The notes beneath the pieces were generated by a model. It searched no databases, was not told where the DNA came from, and worked only from the letters and a program-made list of their open reading frames with translations. The position numbers were made by a program, and so were the translations under genes. 64,000 nucleotides of DNA. It comes from Abelmoschus esculentus (lineage: Eukaryota > Streptophyta > Magnoliopsida > Malvales > Malvaceae). Positions 22,692-34,933 of this stretch are shown in pieces. The DNA is taken from assembly GCA_035048815.1 (NCBI GenBank), contig JAUCBN010000026.1, positions 15,883,001-15,947,000 of the forward strand, in the 5' to 3' direction. Numbering within the stretch: position 1 is the first letter of the stretch; each line of letters begins with the position of its first letter.

Positions 22692-25195
22692 TTAATTCTC
22701 TCAATCTGATGTTTACTCACTTAAGAAGTTTGGATTTGATGAAGAATAGCAATAAATCATACCATTGCATATTAATTGCTGCAACAAAAAAATCCATTCA
22801 TATATTCAGTTAAATGAGCATATTTTTCCTACAGAACCAGGGCATTTGGTGTGGTAGATGTCATATTAAAATAAAACACAAGCTTGTGTACAGATAACTT
22901 AGATTAACTAGTCTAATCAAATTTTCCTACACAAAATGAATGATTTGATACCTTAATTTAAGTCAAACCGGGTTAATTTAATTTGGGTTTCAAAATAGAG
23001 GGGCTGACTGAAAGCTCCATGGTGTGTGTGTGTGTGTGTGTGTGGTGGGTGGGGTCCCTATGCACCACCGGAGTGGGTGGTTTGGGCACCATTTTGGCAC
23101 TTTGTAGCCAGCCAAAAAGTCCCAAATTTCTACTGTTTAACCACGTGTCCCACTACCCATGGCAACAGCTTGATACATGCAACTATGGATTAGAGTAATC
23201 ACATTCCAACTCCAAACCCACTACTCCCCTATTGCACTGTTTTCCAATTCCTCCCATCCAACCCATATTGAACAACTAAAGAATTTATTTTCTATTATTT
23301 TGTCAATAACATTTAAAATAAATTATGTTTTCTTATACCACATCAAAAGCATCAAACATATACAAGAAAGCAACACAACTTCGATGCATATTTGGCCTGC
23401 CAATGAGGAACACAATGTAAAGGATGCATCGTTAGCAGGTAAAACTCCAAAAATGAAAAATTATTTAATTTAATATAAAATATCTGTTTTAATTTAATTT
23501 AATTTAAGTTATAAAATAAAATTTTATATAAATTTAAATTTTTAATAATTAAGGGATCAATATTCAAGTTTAAATTAAGTCTCTTAATTTTACCACATGT
23601 ATATAGTTAGAATTTGCTTACACTATGTAAAACTCAATTATTTTGATACTATTTTGAATCATTAGATGAGATAAATAAATGACTAAAATTATTATTATTA
23701 TTATTATATTTAATTAATAATATCACATCTTTTTTAATTAATAATATCATATTTAGGAAAAATTATATCATTAGTTAATCTCACCACCTGTCTATGGGAC
23801 CAACCAATAAAAACTGCCCACTTCATCAATTTTTCTATGTCATAATTTTTTCTCAAGTGAATTTTCACTTAAAAAATTAAAAAATAATGAGGTGGATAAT
23901 TTCTATCGGAGAACATTTATTCCCACCGAAAGGAAATTTATTTGTTTCTTTTGGTTCATGCCTTTTGTTTTGAAAGTTTTTATATATTTAATATTTAAAA
24001 TCAACATATATTTTTTTATATAAACAAACATATATTTAATAATTAATTTAAATATTTCTAATTAATAAATTGTGTTTTTGACTGATTAGGCATAATCCAA
24101 ATTCCAAACTCAATTTATTTGTTCATTTTGAATTATAATTTCCTATTTATTTATTTATATTTTTTAACATATTATTAGCTTAAGTCCTGTTTTGCATTAT
24201 TTTTTAAATCAGTTTTAGTTTTTGACTCTAAATGTTAATTTAAAAATTAGCTATTTAAAATAAAAAATAGTTTTTTAAATTAAAATTACTTTTTAGCTTG
24301 TATTGAAAAATATTTTTAATTTTTTTTAAAATATTTTTAAGTAAAATTATTTATATATCATCTTTTATATTATTATTTTTATATTTTAAAAAAATATTAT
24401 ATTTTTTATAATAATATCAAACATTCTTATTTTAAATTAAATAATCTGTAAATATTTTTAAAACTATTTTTTTATTATTTTTTTAAAACAATATCAAATT
24501 GACCTTTAATAACTAATCTTTGTGATGTCAAAATTATGTTTAGGGACGAAGCTACACGGGGTGAGGAGGGACAATCGTCCCCCGCCCTCGAATTTTTTAT
24601 TTTATTTTTATTTCTCTATTTAAATTCTTTTAAAAATTGTTTTGTATGAGTTTGTCCTCTACTTCTAAACATTTATGTTTTATCCTTCAACTCTAAATTT
24701 TGACTCTGTCCGATTCTGACTTACAATTTTTTTTATGTTATTATAATTTTTAAACATTATAATTTATTGCGTAAACAATTTTTAAAAATAATAAATAAAA
24801 TGTAATTAACAGTTATTAAATAAAAAATAAATTTAATTTAAATAATCATAATTTTTAATTTTATAAATCATAAACCATCTAAACATTAGGTTTTGAAATC
24901 GGTTTTTATTTTTTTTCAATTCTTTTCTCTAACATTAATATATTTACTACTCTGCCCTCTGAAAGTCGTTTGTAAAATTGTTGAAAATAAAATGTTCGGA
25001 CCGTCTTATTTTTCAACATGGTGGTGTAGATCATATCAGCATTCCTTGTTTATTGCTTCTCAGTCTGCTTTCTGTGTTCTTCGAACACAGATCATAAGCC
25101 TGTTTGGCTGCCGAGAAAACTACTTTTTTTTTTCTCAGAAGAAGAAGAAATTTATGTGTTGTGGGGCCAAATCGATTCAAGAGTTAATTGTGTAG
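22692..25195. other. Intergenic between EDR2-like and TPST genes
   Basis: No gene is supported. It holds a (TG)11 run at 22022+1000 (23022-23044), directly followed by a less AT-rich block with a CACGTG core near 23144 (23045-23170). AT-rich DNA fills the rest. At 24541-24600 a block with gggacgaagctacacggg and a run of C and G looks like another dispersed repeat end. The open frames here read as chance. Confidence 0.5.
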
Positions 25196-25497
25196 TCCCG
25201 ACACAGCTTCGAGGGGATATAATTTATGAGCACGAGATCCAGCTTTTCGATACAGGTAGCACATTGTTTCTGAATTATTGTTTTAAAATTGCGGAATTGA
25301 AGTCTCTTCTCCTAGCTACCCTCCTGTTTTCCTTCGTCTCTGTTTTTTTATTAGGGTTTTATTGTGATTTGCGACCCTGCCCCGTCTATTTCTGGTTTGT
25401 TTTCATTTTCGCCTTTTTGTTTCGTTATTTATTTGATTTCGTATAATTATTGTTACTTTTTTTTTTCTTGGCAGTGATTGGGATAGGTATTGAATGA
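25196..25497 (+). promoter_or_regulatory. TPST leader with probable 5' UTR intron
   Basis: A donor (tacag|gtagca, intron from 25256) and a strong acceptor after a T-run (ttcttggcag, ending 25474) suggest a 219-bp intron in the leader, 23 bases before the start codon. This is an inference from splice signals only. Confidence 0.5.
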
Positions 25498-28400
25498 ATG
25501 GATCCTACTGTAAAATGCACAATTTTGTTAATTCTTCTTGGATTAGGTATTCACTGAACAAATTCTTTCCTTTTTTCATTGATTTTGATATTTTGAAGTG
25601 TTCATTATTTTGAGTTTTTCCCCTTTTCCTTCCTATTTATGGTTTAGTGCTGAATGCCTTCTCCATAAATGATTATGAGCATTGCGAAAATGTTGTTAAA
25701 AAATGGGCAACTACTTCGCTTAAACATGAACGCACAGAGGATAAACACACGCTGAAGGATTTACTTTTCTTCCTTCATGTTCCTCGAACCGGAGGGCGAA
25801 CCTATTTTCACTGGTAATGTTCAGCAGTATGTATTGTTATATGAATGAAAAAAATATAAACATTCAACCATTTTGCTAATTGCATTTAGTTCGGCTTTTT
25901 TCATGCTGGCAGTTTTTTAAAGAAGTTGTATTCGAGTTCTCTAGAATGCCCTCGTTCTTATGACAAGCTACGGTTTGACCCGAGGTACCTTTGGAATTCC
26001 GGTTATATTCGAAGTTGAAGGACGTTCACATTATTATGTGTACCTTTTTCTTTCAAGGGTGTTTAATTGAAATTTTTCCACCTGAATGCAGCAAGGAAAA
26101 ATGCAGGTTATTGGTTACTCATGATGACTATAGCATAACCTCTAAACTTCCCAGGGACAGGACATCGGTGGTGACGATACTTAGGAATCCAATTGACCGT
26201 GTCTTTAGCACTTACGAATTTTCAGTGGAGGTGGCAGCTAGGTTTCTAGTACATCCCAACTTAACATCTGCCACACAAATGACTCTTCGTTTGCGATCTA
26301 AAAGTAAAGGAGTAAGTACTTTGGATATATGGCCTTGGAAGTATCTGGTTCCATGGATGAGAGAAGACCTGTTTGCTCGGGTATGTTTTCTCTAATCCTG
26401 TGTGAGTTATTATTCTATTGTCATCTTATACCTTTGCCTTCTATTTGTTCAACACGTTAACTCCTTTTTAGGGATTAGAGTTTTTTTCTTTCTCATATGC
26501 ATTTTGGTGCTGTAGGTAATCGTTAGATTCGTTTGTTTTTTATTTACCTTTTAAGATGGCGTTACTTGGACCAACGTGAGAACTGAGAACATCTCCTCCT
26601 TTTTTCTCAGTTACTATGGTCAAATCATCAAAACCATCAGATCTGCATTTATTTATGTGATCTGAAGTGATCAAGAGGGTGATATTGTCTTTTAAATTCT
26701 ACTGTGACTTCTGCATGGTTTTTAATGAACCTGTTTGTGACGATAATATAATTAGTTATTCGATGTTTACCTCTATCCTTGCAAGCAGAGAGACGCTAGG
26801 AAAGCAAGGGGCACTAATGATGTTACTAGCAATGATCCATACAACATGGAAGACATTGTAATGCCATTACTCAATTACATCAATGATCCTATAGCTCATG
26901 AAATTGTCCATAATGGAGCAACCTTTCAGGTACCAATCCACATTTTGCAGCATTTCTATCCATGTTCTTGTACAAAATGAGGGTTTACTATATTTAGTTT
27001 ACAGATTGCAGGGTTGACAAACAACTCTTATTTACCTGAATCACATGATGTGCGCCATTGTGTAGACAAGTACCATAATCTTGGTAACTATGTGCTTCAA
27101 GTTGCAAAGGTAATTAAAATAAGTTTTAATATCTTAAGAACTGCTCATATAGCTTTTTCTGATTTCCCCCAGTTTTTGGTATATCGTTGTAATTATGGTA
27201 AATACTTGTAAATCTTGCAGAAGAGGTTGGACAATATGTTATATGTTGGTCTAACTGAGGACCATAGGGAATCTGCTACAATGTTTGCCAATGTTGTTGG
27301 ACAACAAGTGATTTCTCAGCTGGCAAACTCCAAAACTATTGGTGAGGGAGCCACTGCTAACAGATCGGGTTAGTATGGAATTTTATTACTACATCCTCCT
27401 GAAATATGTCTAATGCAGAAAGCCTCATAAAACCTTGTTAACTGTATTTGATTGTATTACATTGAAGTGCTGGTTTTGCCACATTGTTATTTTGTATTTT
27501 TCTCCAAACTGATTGAAATCAAGATACTTTTAGCTCACTTAAATCACTTGTGCTGCAGAACCGAGCAGTTCATTTTCAGATTCAGAGCTGGATCAGGTGC
27601 TTATTAATAGCAAATGGATGCTTAATGATACCATCTAGTGTAATACACTTGACGGATTTCTTTTCTCTTGCATTACAGAATACCAACTCAGACGAGAAGG
27701 GGAATGAAACCACATCATCATCATCTGATGATGATGTAAAACAAGAGAGTGTAAGCCCTTTTGTGTACTGTAATATCCAACTTCTTTTATGAACAGAATT
27801 TGATTTATTTCCTTATTAAACAAATATAGCTTTATTTTATTTCTACCATTACAGATGACCGTGGGAAAACTTATGGACACTTATGAGGTTTGCATTTCCA
27901 GTTTGCGAAAGACCCAAACACGTCGGCGTATAGCTTCTTTGAAGAGAATCTCACCAGCAAATTTCACAAAGGAGGTACTGTAAAATACTGAACATTTAAA
28001 TACATGTAATCTATTTCTAGAGCAAGGTTGGTTTAACTATACAACTATTAGTTGAGCACTTTTGCCAGAGCAAACCATGCCTAAAACAGACGTGCTGTAT
28101 CTTCTGATCCTTATGTTAGTCCATCCTTTTTCAAGAGAATTAGATTTCCAGTGCCTTGTTTGTCGGTTACATGTTTGGGGTTGTCATTTGTAGATCTATT
28201 ATATGTTTGGGGTTGTCATTTGTAGATCTGTCGGTTACATCAGTATCCGGTAGTGTTTTGTGGAAAAGTGAGGGAGAAGTAAAGAAAAATATAAAAGAAG
28301 AACAAGATCAAGTGGTTGTGTCAATCTTGTAATTAAAGTGCTGCCATAGCTTTGTCAATGTTTGGAATCTTCTTTTTATTATTGACATCTGGATTTACAG

Positions 28401-28910
28401 GCACGTCTCCGAGTTCCTCAGATGGTCCTCCAGCGGATACAATCACTTAACAACCTTGATTTAGAGCTTTATGAGTATGCTCGAGGCATCTTTGCAAAGC
28501 AGCACAAGCAAGCAGCAGAGAGTCTGTTTGATACGGTGAGTTCAGTACACATCCAATGCTTACAAATAAGATTTTTACAAGCTGCTTTGCAGGCATTGCT
28601 ACTTTTCCAATGGAAACGTAATGATTGTAACTTTTTAATGATACGGTGAAAATGAACTTAACTTTTTTATAATGATGCATATCATTGATATTCTTGTTTT
28701 AGGTGCAAGCAGAAATAGTTTTAATTGTATCAATAGAAGTTTCATCCTTATCATGTCTGCGTAATTTTGCAGGAAACACTGGGAAGCATCTTTGTTTATT
28801 CGGGTGGCATCAAGCTTTGGGATGCCTGTTTGTGGACCATGCCATTTGTGTTGCTGTTTATCTTCTTGTTTGTAAATGCAAAGCGAAAAACATCGAAAGT
28901 AAAGATATGA
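25498..28910 (+). CDS. TPST: Tyrosylprotein sulfotransferase (plant type)
   Basis: Twelve exons give 490 residues: 25498-25546, 25648-25813, 25913-25984, 26092-26380, 26789-26929, 27005-27109, 27221-27368, 27559-27596, 27679-27750, 27855-27974, 28401-28535, 28773-28910. It moves sulfate from PAPS to tyrosines of secreted peptides (phytosulfokine, PSY, RGF/CLEL) in the Golgi. Seen: a signal peptide at 1-22, the 5'-phosphosulfate loop FFLHVPRTGGRT at 57-68, SVEVAARFLVHPNLTSAT, WPWKYLVPWMREDLFAR, GLTNNSYLPE, then a Ser/Asp-rich linker, and a C-terminal transmembrane helix at about 460-480 followed by basic residues. This single-pass layout with the membrane segment at the C-terminus is the plant TPST arrangement (type I), unlike the animal enzyme. 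Length is near the Arabidopsis protein. The 25498 ATG is preferred over the overlapping 25494 ATG because only its frame gives the signal peptide and continues into exon 2. Confidence 0.94.
28171..28229 (+). repeat. Tandem duplication in TPST intron
   Basis: The 27-bp block atgtttggggttgtcatttg plus tagatct occurs at 28171 and 28203 (32-bp period) in the intron between exons 10 and 11, flanked on both sides by tgtcggttacat, itself repeated at 28161 and 28229. No coding effect. Confidence 0.85.
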
Positions 28911-30218
28911 ATACCATCGATTATTGGTTATATGGGTCACAGCCAAAGGAAAACAGTTGTGTATAAAATGGATTAAAGAATAGGGGGATTAGCTTATATT
29001 ATTGCTGGAGTGCCTAAATGTGGAACACAACCATTGGCTACTAGGTTTTGGGTAGAGAGATGGGTTTAGTATGATATTATATAAAAGAAAAGTAATCTTT
29101 ATGATTTGTGTTTGCCTTACATGATGTATGACAAACTCATGCAGCTGTGGAGTTCCTTTCAGGTGCTTTTGATTGGTCGGATGTTTCTTAAGAAACGAAC
29201 TTAGCACCAAATTGACTGATGATGAAAGGTAAACTTGTCTCCAAGGGTCCTCTTTTAGCTTCTTTCTGGTAGTTAAGAATTTTGATTTAAAATTTTCAGC
29301 TTTGGAAAGGGTGTGGTTTTTTTTTTTTTATATAACTGGAAGGCTGTCCTTTGCTTATAAGTCTATGATTTTGGCCATTAACTTTGTGATTGAGACCCAC
29401 ACACACCACACTAAACACGATTGGTAATTTGGCATGTGGTTGGTTTCCTTGGATGTATTTTTTCTATGTATCCATGTCATCATTTTAAGTATAACATTAT
29501 AAAAGTAAAAGATTAGATTATGCCCAAATTAGAGTAGAGTGATTAATATCAAATTTTAACATAATAAATGGGGTTAAAACCATAATTAGACCCAGTATTA
29601 GTGCTAAACTTTAGCTATAAGGGTACTCAAAGTTAAGTTGGATCTTACGAGTAGTCTATGTGATGAGCAGTTTGATATTATTTAAATAATTTATAAATTT
29701 GAGACTTACATACATAAAAAAAATCATATTGAAAATTTATCCACTAAAATTAAATGTGTATAGGATGTGTAGTGTCACGCATCATATATATATATATATA
29801 TACAGTGACACAGGCCTAAAAGAAGATGTAAAGAAAATAATAGTATAAATGCTCCTCATACTTTTTTAAATTTATCAACGTAGTGTCTAAAATTTATAAA
29901 CATTCAATGTCTTTGTATTTTGTTTTCATCGTGTGATTGGGACACATGTCATTCTCTTGCTATGCCATGTGATACATTTTATATAAAAATATTTAAAATA
30001 AAAGGGTTTTTAAATAATTTAACATTTTCTTTCTCATTACAAAATAAATCACACACAAAAAAAGTATAGGAACAATTTAACCCTTTTTAATTTTTTTTCT
30101 TATCTGTTACGTTTTTTCCCCTAATCTTGAGGTTACCTGAAACCCTCCACCACTCAACCCTTTCGCTCAATCAGAAAAAATTATCGTCGCTGGAGTATTT
30201 GGATAACGTCTATAAACA
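28911..30218. other. TPST 3' flank and intergenic DNA
   Basis: Probable 3' UTR to about 29250, then AT-rich DNA. A (TA)n run sits at 29784-29802. Open frames on both strands near 28989-29210 have no family features. Confidence 0.5.
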
Positions 30219-30403
30219 ATGGTGGATCCAAAAATATATATGAAAATATGTACAAATTAAAATATTTTTAAAATAAATAATAAATTATAAAAATTTAAAG
30301 ATGATTTTATAAAAAATTAAAAATTAAAACTAAATTTTAAAATTTTAAAATTTTAAAGTGGATATAAACCCATCCTCATTGTATTTGGATCCGTCATTAA
30401 AAT
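30219..30403 (-). mobile_element. Short TIR element, family 1, copy 3
   Basis: About 185 bp with ends AATGGTGGATCCAAAAA and, on the reverse strand, AATGACGGATCCAAATA. The reverse complement parallels 3955-4154, including the cccatc...ttttaaaatttt interior. Non-coding. Confidence 0.55.
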
Positions 30404-31421
30404 TACAATCCCATTCCCACTCTCAACCAAGATCTCTCCTTCAACTGTAACAATTTTGAGATTCACTATCAGACTAAATCATTGAACTGTGAGAGTTGAG
30501 GATAACTTAATAAAGTTGGATTAGATCCCTTAATAGGAACGCTAAGCCTACAATATGGATGGAAGGGGATCAGATCACCAGGCAACACACAGAGGGATAG
30601 GGTAAACAAAATACTATTCAATATGGGTTTACAAAAATAAAAGGGTAGAAAGTATCAGAAAATTTATTTAGTCTCAATTCATAAATTTTATTTATTAAAA
30701 ATTAATTATATATTTGTATATAATTAATTTTTATATATTTTTTACTCTTTATTTATATGATACAAAAAATAAAAAAATATTTTTAAAAATATATAAAAAT
30801 ATATAATTGATTTTTAATGAAAAAGGCTATAATAATATAAAAAATCGAAATTATTATTTTTATAAAATAGACAGATTGAATCTCTATTATTTCCCCATCT
30901 GAAAGCCTCTTTTAAAGGCGAAATTATGTATATATGCGTATCGATTTCTTGACAAAAAGCACATGCTGTTCTTGGTATTTATACAAAAATTCAAAAGGCA
31001 AGAGTTGATTTTTTTTTCTTTTTAAATTGATTAAATTATACAATTAATTTAAATTATATATTTTTAATTTAATTTTGAATTAGAACATCAAATGCCTCAC
31101 ATCCAGTAGAATCAAACTACAGTTTGTAAGAGAAAAAACAGATACTAAAAATCCACAAAAACTGTCAGAGATGAAGAAAAACTCATTTAACAGAAGATAA
31201 AAGAACGAAAGGGACCACAACATGTGACTGAGAGGCTCCAACCAACAAGAATTGGGACACGAATTCAAGAAAAATTTATTTTTGTTTTTGTATTCGTTTT
31301 CTGCAATCAAAATTCGTCGGTGAGATCTCCTTCTCTTTCTTAGAAGCTGAAACCTCTTTCTTTCGGCTTTCCATTTCAAACCCACTTCCCAAGATTTTTA
31401 TTATTTTCGTTGCCTTTCTGG
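30404..31421. other. Intergenic, upstream of GATA gene
   Basis: AT-rich until about 31080, then more mixed sequence. A 101-codon minus-strand open frame (31080-31385) resembles no family I know and has no splice or composition support, so I do not call it a gene. Confidence 0.45.
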
Positions 31422-32345
31422 TATAAAATGTTTCCATTAAAAAAAAGAGTTTTTTTTAATTAATCAGCTCATCAATGGGGGAAAAAGATTTAAAATTGAT
31501 GACAGATGAGCGGTGATTGAAAGGGAAACACACAACAACCCACCTCTCCATGTGCACCTTTCTCATATTAACTTATACCCATCTTTCTCAAGAATCCCTA
31601 AAAACCCTTTCTCTTCTTATTCTCCCCCCCCCCCCCCTTTTTCCTTCCATCCAAACAATGTCGCTGTTTCAGTCTTGAAACCAGGTTCTCTCTCTCTCTC
31701 TCTCTCTCTGTCTCTGCATTTTGCTTTGCTTTTCTTCTGTTTTTAAATTAAGTGTTGGAATTCATTTTGGGTTTTGCTTTCTGTATGGTTTCTCAGAAAA
31801 TGAAGAAAAGGGTACCCATTTCCTAGTACTATGTTCTTTGTAATTCATTAGTAATTGCTGACTTTCTTTTCTACTACATTCTTATTTTCCATGTATCCAA
31901 ACAGGCTCTTTGAAAGAAAGAAAAAAATCTAGCTTTTTACCTGAGATTGCTATTTTTTGTAATTTTTTTTATTTGTAGTATTTTTCTTGGTTAATTTACC
32001 TGCTGAAATGACAACTTAACTGATTCTCCAAACTTAGAAAAGGACAACTTTTCCATTTATAAAATTCAGCTCAATTGGAAACTTCATGATTGACTGGATT
32101 AATATCGCCTAATATGTTGCTGTAGAGTTTTTAATTCCTTTATTTTTATTTTTATATGATAATGAAATTTTACTGCTTGTTAAAATTATGGTTAAAAATA
32201 GTAAATTTAGCTGCAAAAGGTAATTTCCAAAATGGGATTTTAAGTCTTTGCTAATCCATTTTATTTTATGACAGTAGTTAATATTTTTTTTCTCTTCTAT
32301 TTTTGTGAACAGAAAGATTAAGAAGACTTAATCAGAAAATAAGTT
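31422..32345 (+). promoter_or_regulatory. Promoter and long leader of the GATA gene
   Basis: TATAAAA at 31422-31428 is followed by a pyrimidine-rich leader with 14 consecutive C (31624-31637) and a (CT)n run (31688-31709). A probable 5' UTR intron runs from the donor at 31685 (ccag|gttctc) to the acceptor at 32312 (gaacag), 33 bases before the start codon. A 6-residue upstream ORF starts at 31658 (ATGTCGCTG to TGA), ahead of that intron. All are signals read by eye. Confidence 0.45.
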
Positions 32346-34058
32346 ATGAATAATTCATGGTTTGGCAAAGGCCTTGATGAGGTCAACGATGATTTCTTTG
32401 ATGATGTAATCAACTACTTGGATTTCCCATTGGAAGGTGTTGAAGTTGGAGAGGGTGGTATAGAAGATTTCAGTTTGCCTATTGATGATGAGGAGCAGAA
32501 CAGTGGCGGCAGTGGTGGTGGCGAAGAGTGGGATTGTAACTTTCAAAGCTTAGAGCCGCCGCCAGCTAATGTTCTGGCCGGCATGTCTAATGGCTTTTGT
32601 GGCGATTTTTTCATGGATTGTTCAGCAAAAAGCCATTCCATTTCTGTGAGTTATCCTTGTTTTCCTCGCCCTAGTGATGACTAATGTACCTGTTTATGAA
32701 TTTAGTAGTTCACTCTAGTGATCACTGGTATATGTATTTTTGAATTTAGTAGTACTTCGAAGTGAGTGATTACCGTGCATACTATGAGGCGTTTACATGG
32801 GACTAATGGCACCGGTGGCGGGACTAAACCGAGAACTGTCCAACGGATTAGTTCCAAGGGTGTCTGATAAGTTTTAGCAGTAGCATACATTCTACCCTTT
32901 CCATGTTGACATGCTAAGTGCTTTGTTGAATAAATAGCTGCATGTGCACTTTCACAATGTGCTTAGTGGAAACTGGAAAACAACCGAATACGGGATTTTC
33001 AACTTTGTTTCGAAGATATGCAGTGTTTCTCCCTCCCCTGAAAGTACTTGAACAAATCGGCCATTGATTGAAATGTTTGGTGCTCTTGAACCGAGCATTT
33101 GCGACGGCTGGTTATTTAGCATGTGCTGTGTACTGCATTGTATTTTGTGATGCAGTATATGATAAAATTTTGAAGTGATCTATTACATTGTAGTAGCTTA
33201 TACATTATTCTGAAATTGATAGTCTCTTCTCTGTTAACATTTTCGATTCAATCCTCGTACAATTATTATTAATGTAAGATTAATAACTAATTAAAATCTT
33301 CCTTACACTTGTTTCTTTTAGCTAAATTTGTCTTCTGTTTTTGTATCTAGTATGATGGATCTTCTCAGCTAAACCACCAGTCGAGCACTACCGAGGCATC
33401 CTCGAGCAGAAGTGCTACCCCGAACAGTGAGTCAGCTGATGTCAAAGGTTCAATCAGGTTCCAAATCTCCAGTCCCGTATCTGTACTTGAAAGTAGCAGC
33501 ACTTACTCTGCTGCAAACCCAGCATTTATCAACCCTAAGCCTGGTTTCCTGGTGAAACGTGGTCGAAGCAAGCGCAGAAGAGCATCTTCCTTTAACCTGC
33601 ACTTCACATTTCCTTTTACATCCTCCACCTCCTCTACCTCCAGAGGATCTAATTCTTCGGTTGGTTCCGAATCCGAATCAGAAAGCCATCTTACCAATGA
33701 ACTTGCCAATAGGAGACTGAAGAAGAAAAAGAACCTGACATGGTTTTCTGATTTCGATGATATGAAGAAATCCCCTTCCAAACAACCTACCGGAGTCAGG
33801 AAATGCTCGCACTGTGAAGTTACGAAAACTCCACAATGGAGAGAAGGACCAATGGGGCCAAAAACTCTTTGTAATGCATGCGGTGTTCGCTTCAGGTCCG
33901 GCCGTCTCCTTCCCGAATATCGTCCTGCTGCAAGTCCTACATTCGTTCCAGCATTGCACTCCAATTCTCATAAGAAGGTGGTGGAGATGAGGAATAAAGC
34001 CAACTTTCCGGCGACCGCCACACCATCCATGTTTGTCGGTTCCACCGGTACCGATTAG
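32346..34058 (+). CDS. GATA5-like: GATA zinc-finger transcription factor
   Basis: Exons 32346-32645 and 33351-34058 join in frame to 335 residues. A single class IV finger C-X2-C-X18-C-X2-C lies at residues 252-277 (KCSHCEVTKTPQWREGPMGP, then LCNACGVRFRSGRLLPEYRP), followed by the basic tail that contacts WGATAR sites. The acidic N-terminus (DDFFDDVINYLDFPLEG) and the basic patch KRGRSKRRR before the finger are the plant A-subfamily arrangement (GATA1 to GATA14). Two-exon structure and length suit GATA5/6/7 members. A nuclear regulator; Arabidopsis relatives act in light-responsive and developmental control, but the exact role of this copy is unknown. Three long open frames on the complementary strand or in other frames over exon 2 are shadows. 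Confidence 0.93.
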
Positions 34059-34431
34059 TATGTAGATTAAGCTTGAAGCTTCATTATTATGTGTCATATT
34101 TTTGTTTTTTGGTTCAGTGTGTACATTGATGGAATAAGTAGGAACTTTAGACTGATGGGATGTTTTACAAACGAGGAATATTAGTAGGCAGGAAAAAAAA
34201 TCTCAGTGAAAGTAGTGAGTCAATGAAGGGTGGATTTTCAGATTAGGTTTTAATTTTAGTGATGCCTTATAGCATGTACCAGTTTTCACCCTATTCATTT
34301 ATTCTTCTGAATTCGAATTTCCATCTCATTTTATTTTTTTTCATTTCGGTCGAATATATTTAATAATATTCGACGCTGTACGAAACAATGACATGGCAAT
34401 GCCACTGATTGAACTGTATAGACTGTTGTTA
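34059..34431. other. GATA 3' UTR and flank
   Basis: Probable 3' UTR. No other feature is recognised before the dispersed repeat at 34432. Confidence 0.5.
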
Positions 34432-34933
34432 TTAGGGATGTTCATTATGGATATCGGATCGGGTTTGAATTGATTTTTTTGGATATTCGAGTTTTTAGAT
34501 CGATGATATAATGATCCGTATCAGATCTGGAAAAAAAAAAAAGAACGGATATCCACATATTCGGATATCGGATATTCAGACTGGATAGTCGGATATCTGA
34601 TTATCCAAAAAAATATAATTCGGTTATACTAATTTTTAAATTTGAAGGTTTTGTAAAAATTTTAGGATTTCGAATATAATAAACAATAAATTGTTAAATA
34701 CAATAAGATTTACGATTTTAAAAAATTTATTTTTTTAAATATAACAAATATTAAATTGTTAAATAAAACAAGATTAATATTATAAAATTTTAAATTTTTA
34801 AATTTTCGGATAATCCAAAACTTGAAATATTATGATCCATATTTGATCCGATCCGAAAAACTTAAAATCAGATCAAACATTTCAATTAACTAAACTTGAT
34901 AGAATTTTTGAGTTCGGATCACGATCGAGTGGT
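34432..34933 (+). mobile_element. Dispersed element, family 2, copy B
   Basis: About 500 bp, the inverse-orientation relative of 13774-14264. It starts TTAGGGATGTTCATTATGG, then ATATCGGATCGGG, and ends ggatcacgatcgagtgg. Many GGATAT/ATCCG blocks occur inside. No coding capacity or target duplication was recognised. Confidence 0.55.

Noticed and set aside
23022..23044. Functional significance of simple (TG), (AT) and (CT) runs taken alone
   Set aside because: Such microsatellites are common in plant DNA; only those in introns, leaders or beside islands were noted.
25494..25496. Alternative TPST start four bases upstream
   Set aside because: Its frame has no signal peptide and does not continue into exon 2.
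31080..31385. 101-codon minus-strand frame upstream of the GATA gene
   Set aside because: No recognisable motif, low-complexity hydrophobic content and no promoter; treated as chance.
33503..34097. Minus-strand open frames of 153 and 139 codons over GATA exon 2
   Set aside because: They are antisense to a conserved zinc-finger exon and show no family features or splice context.
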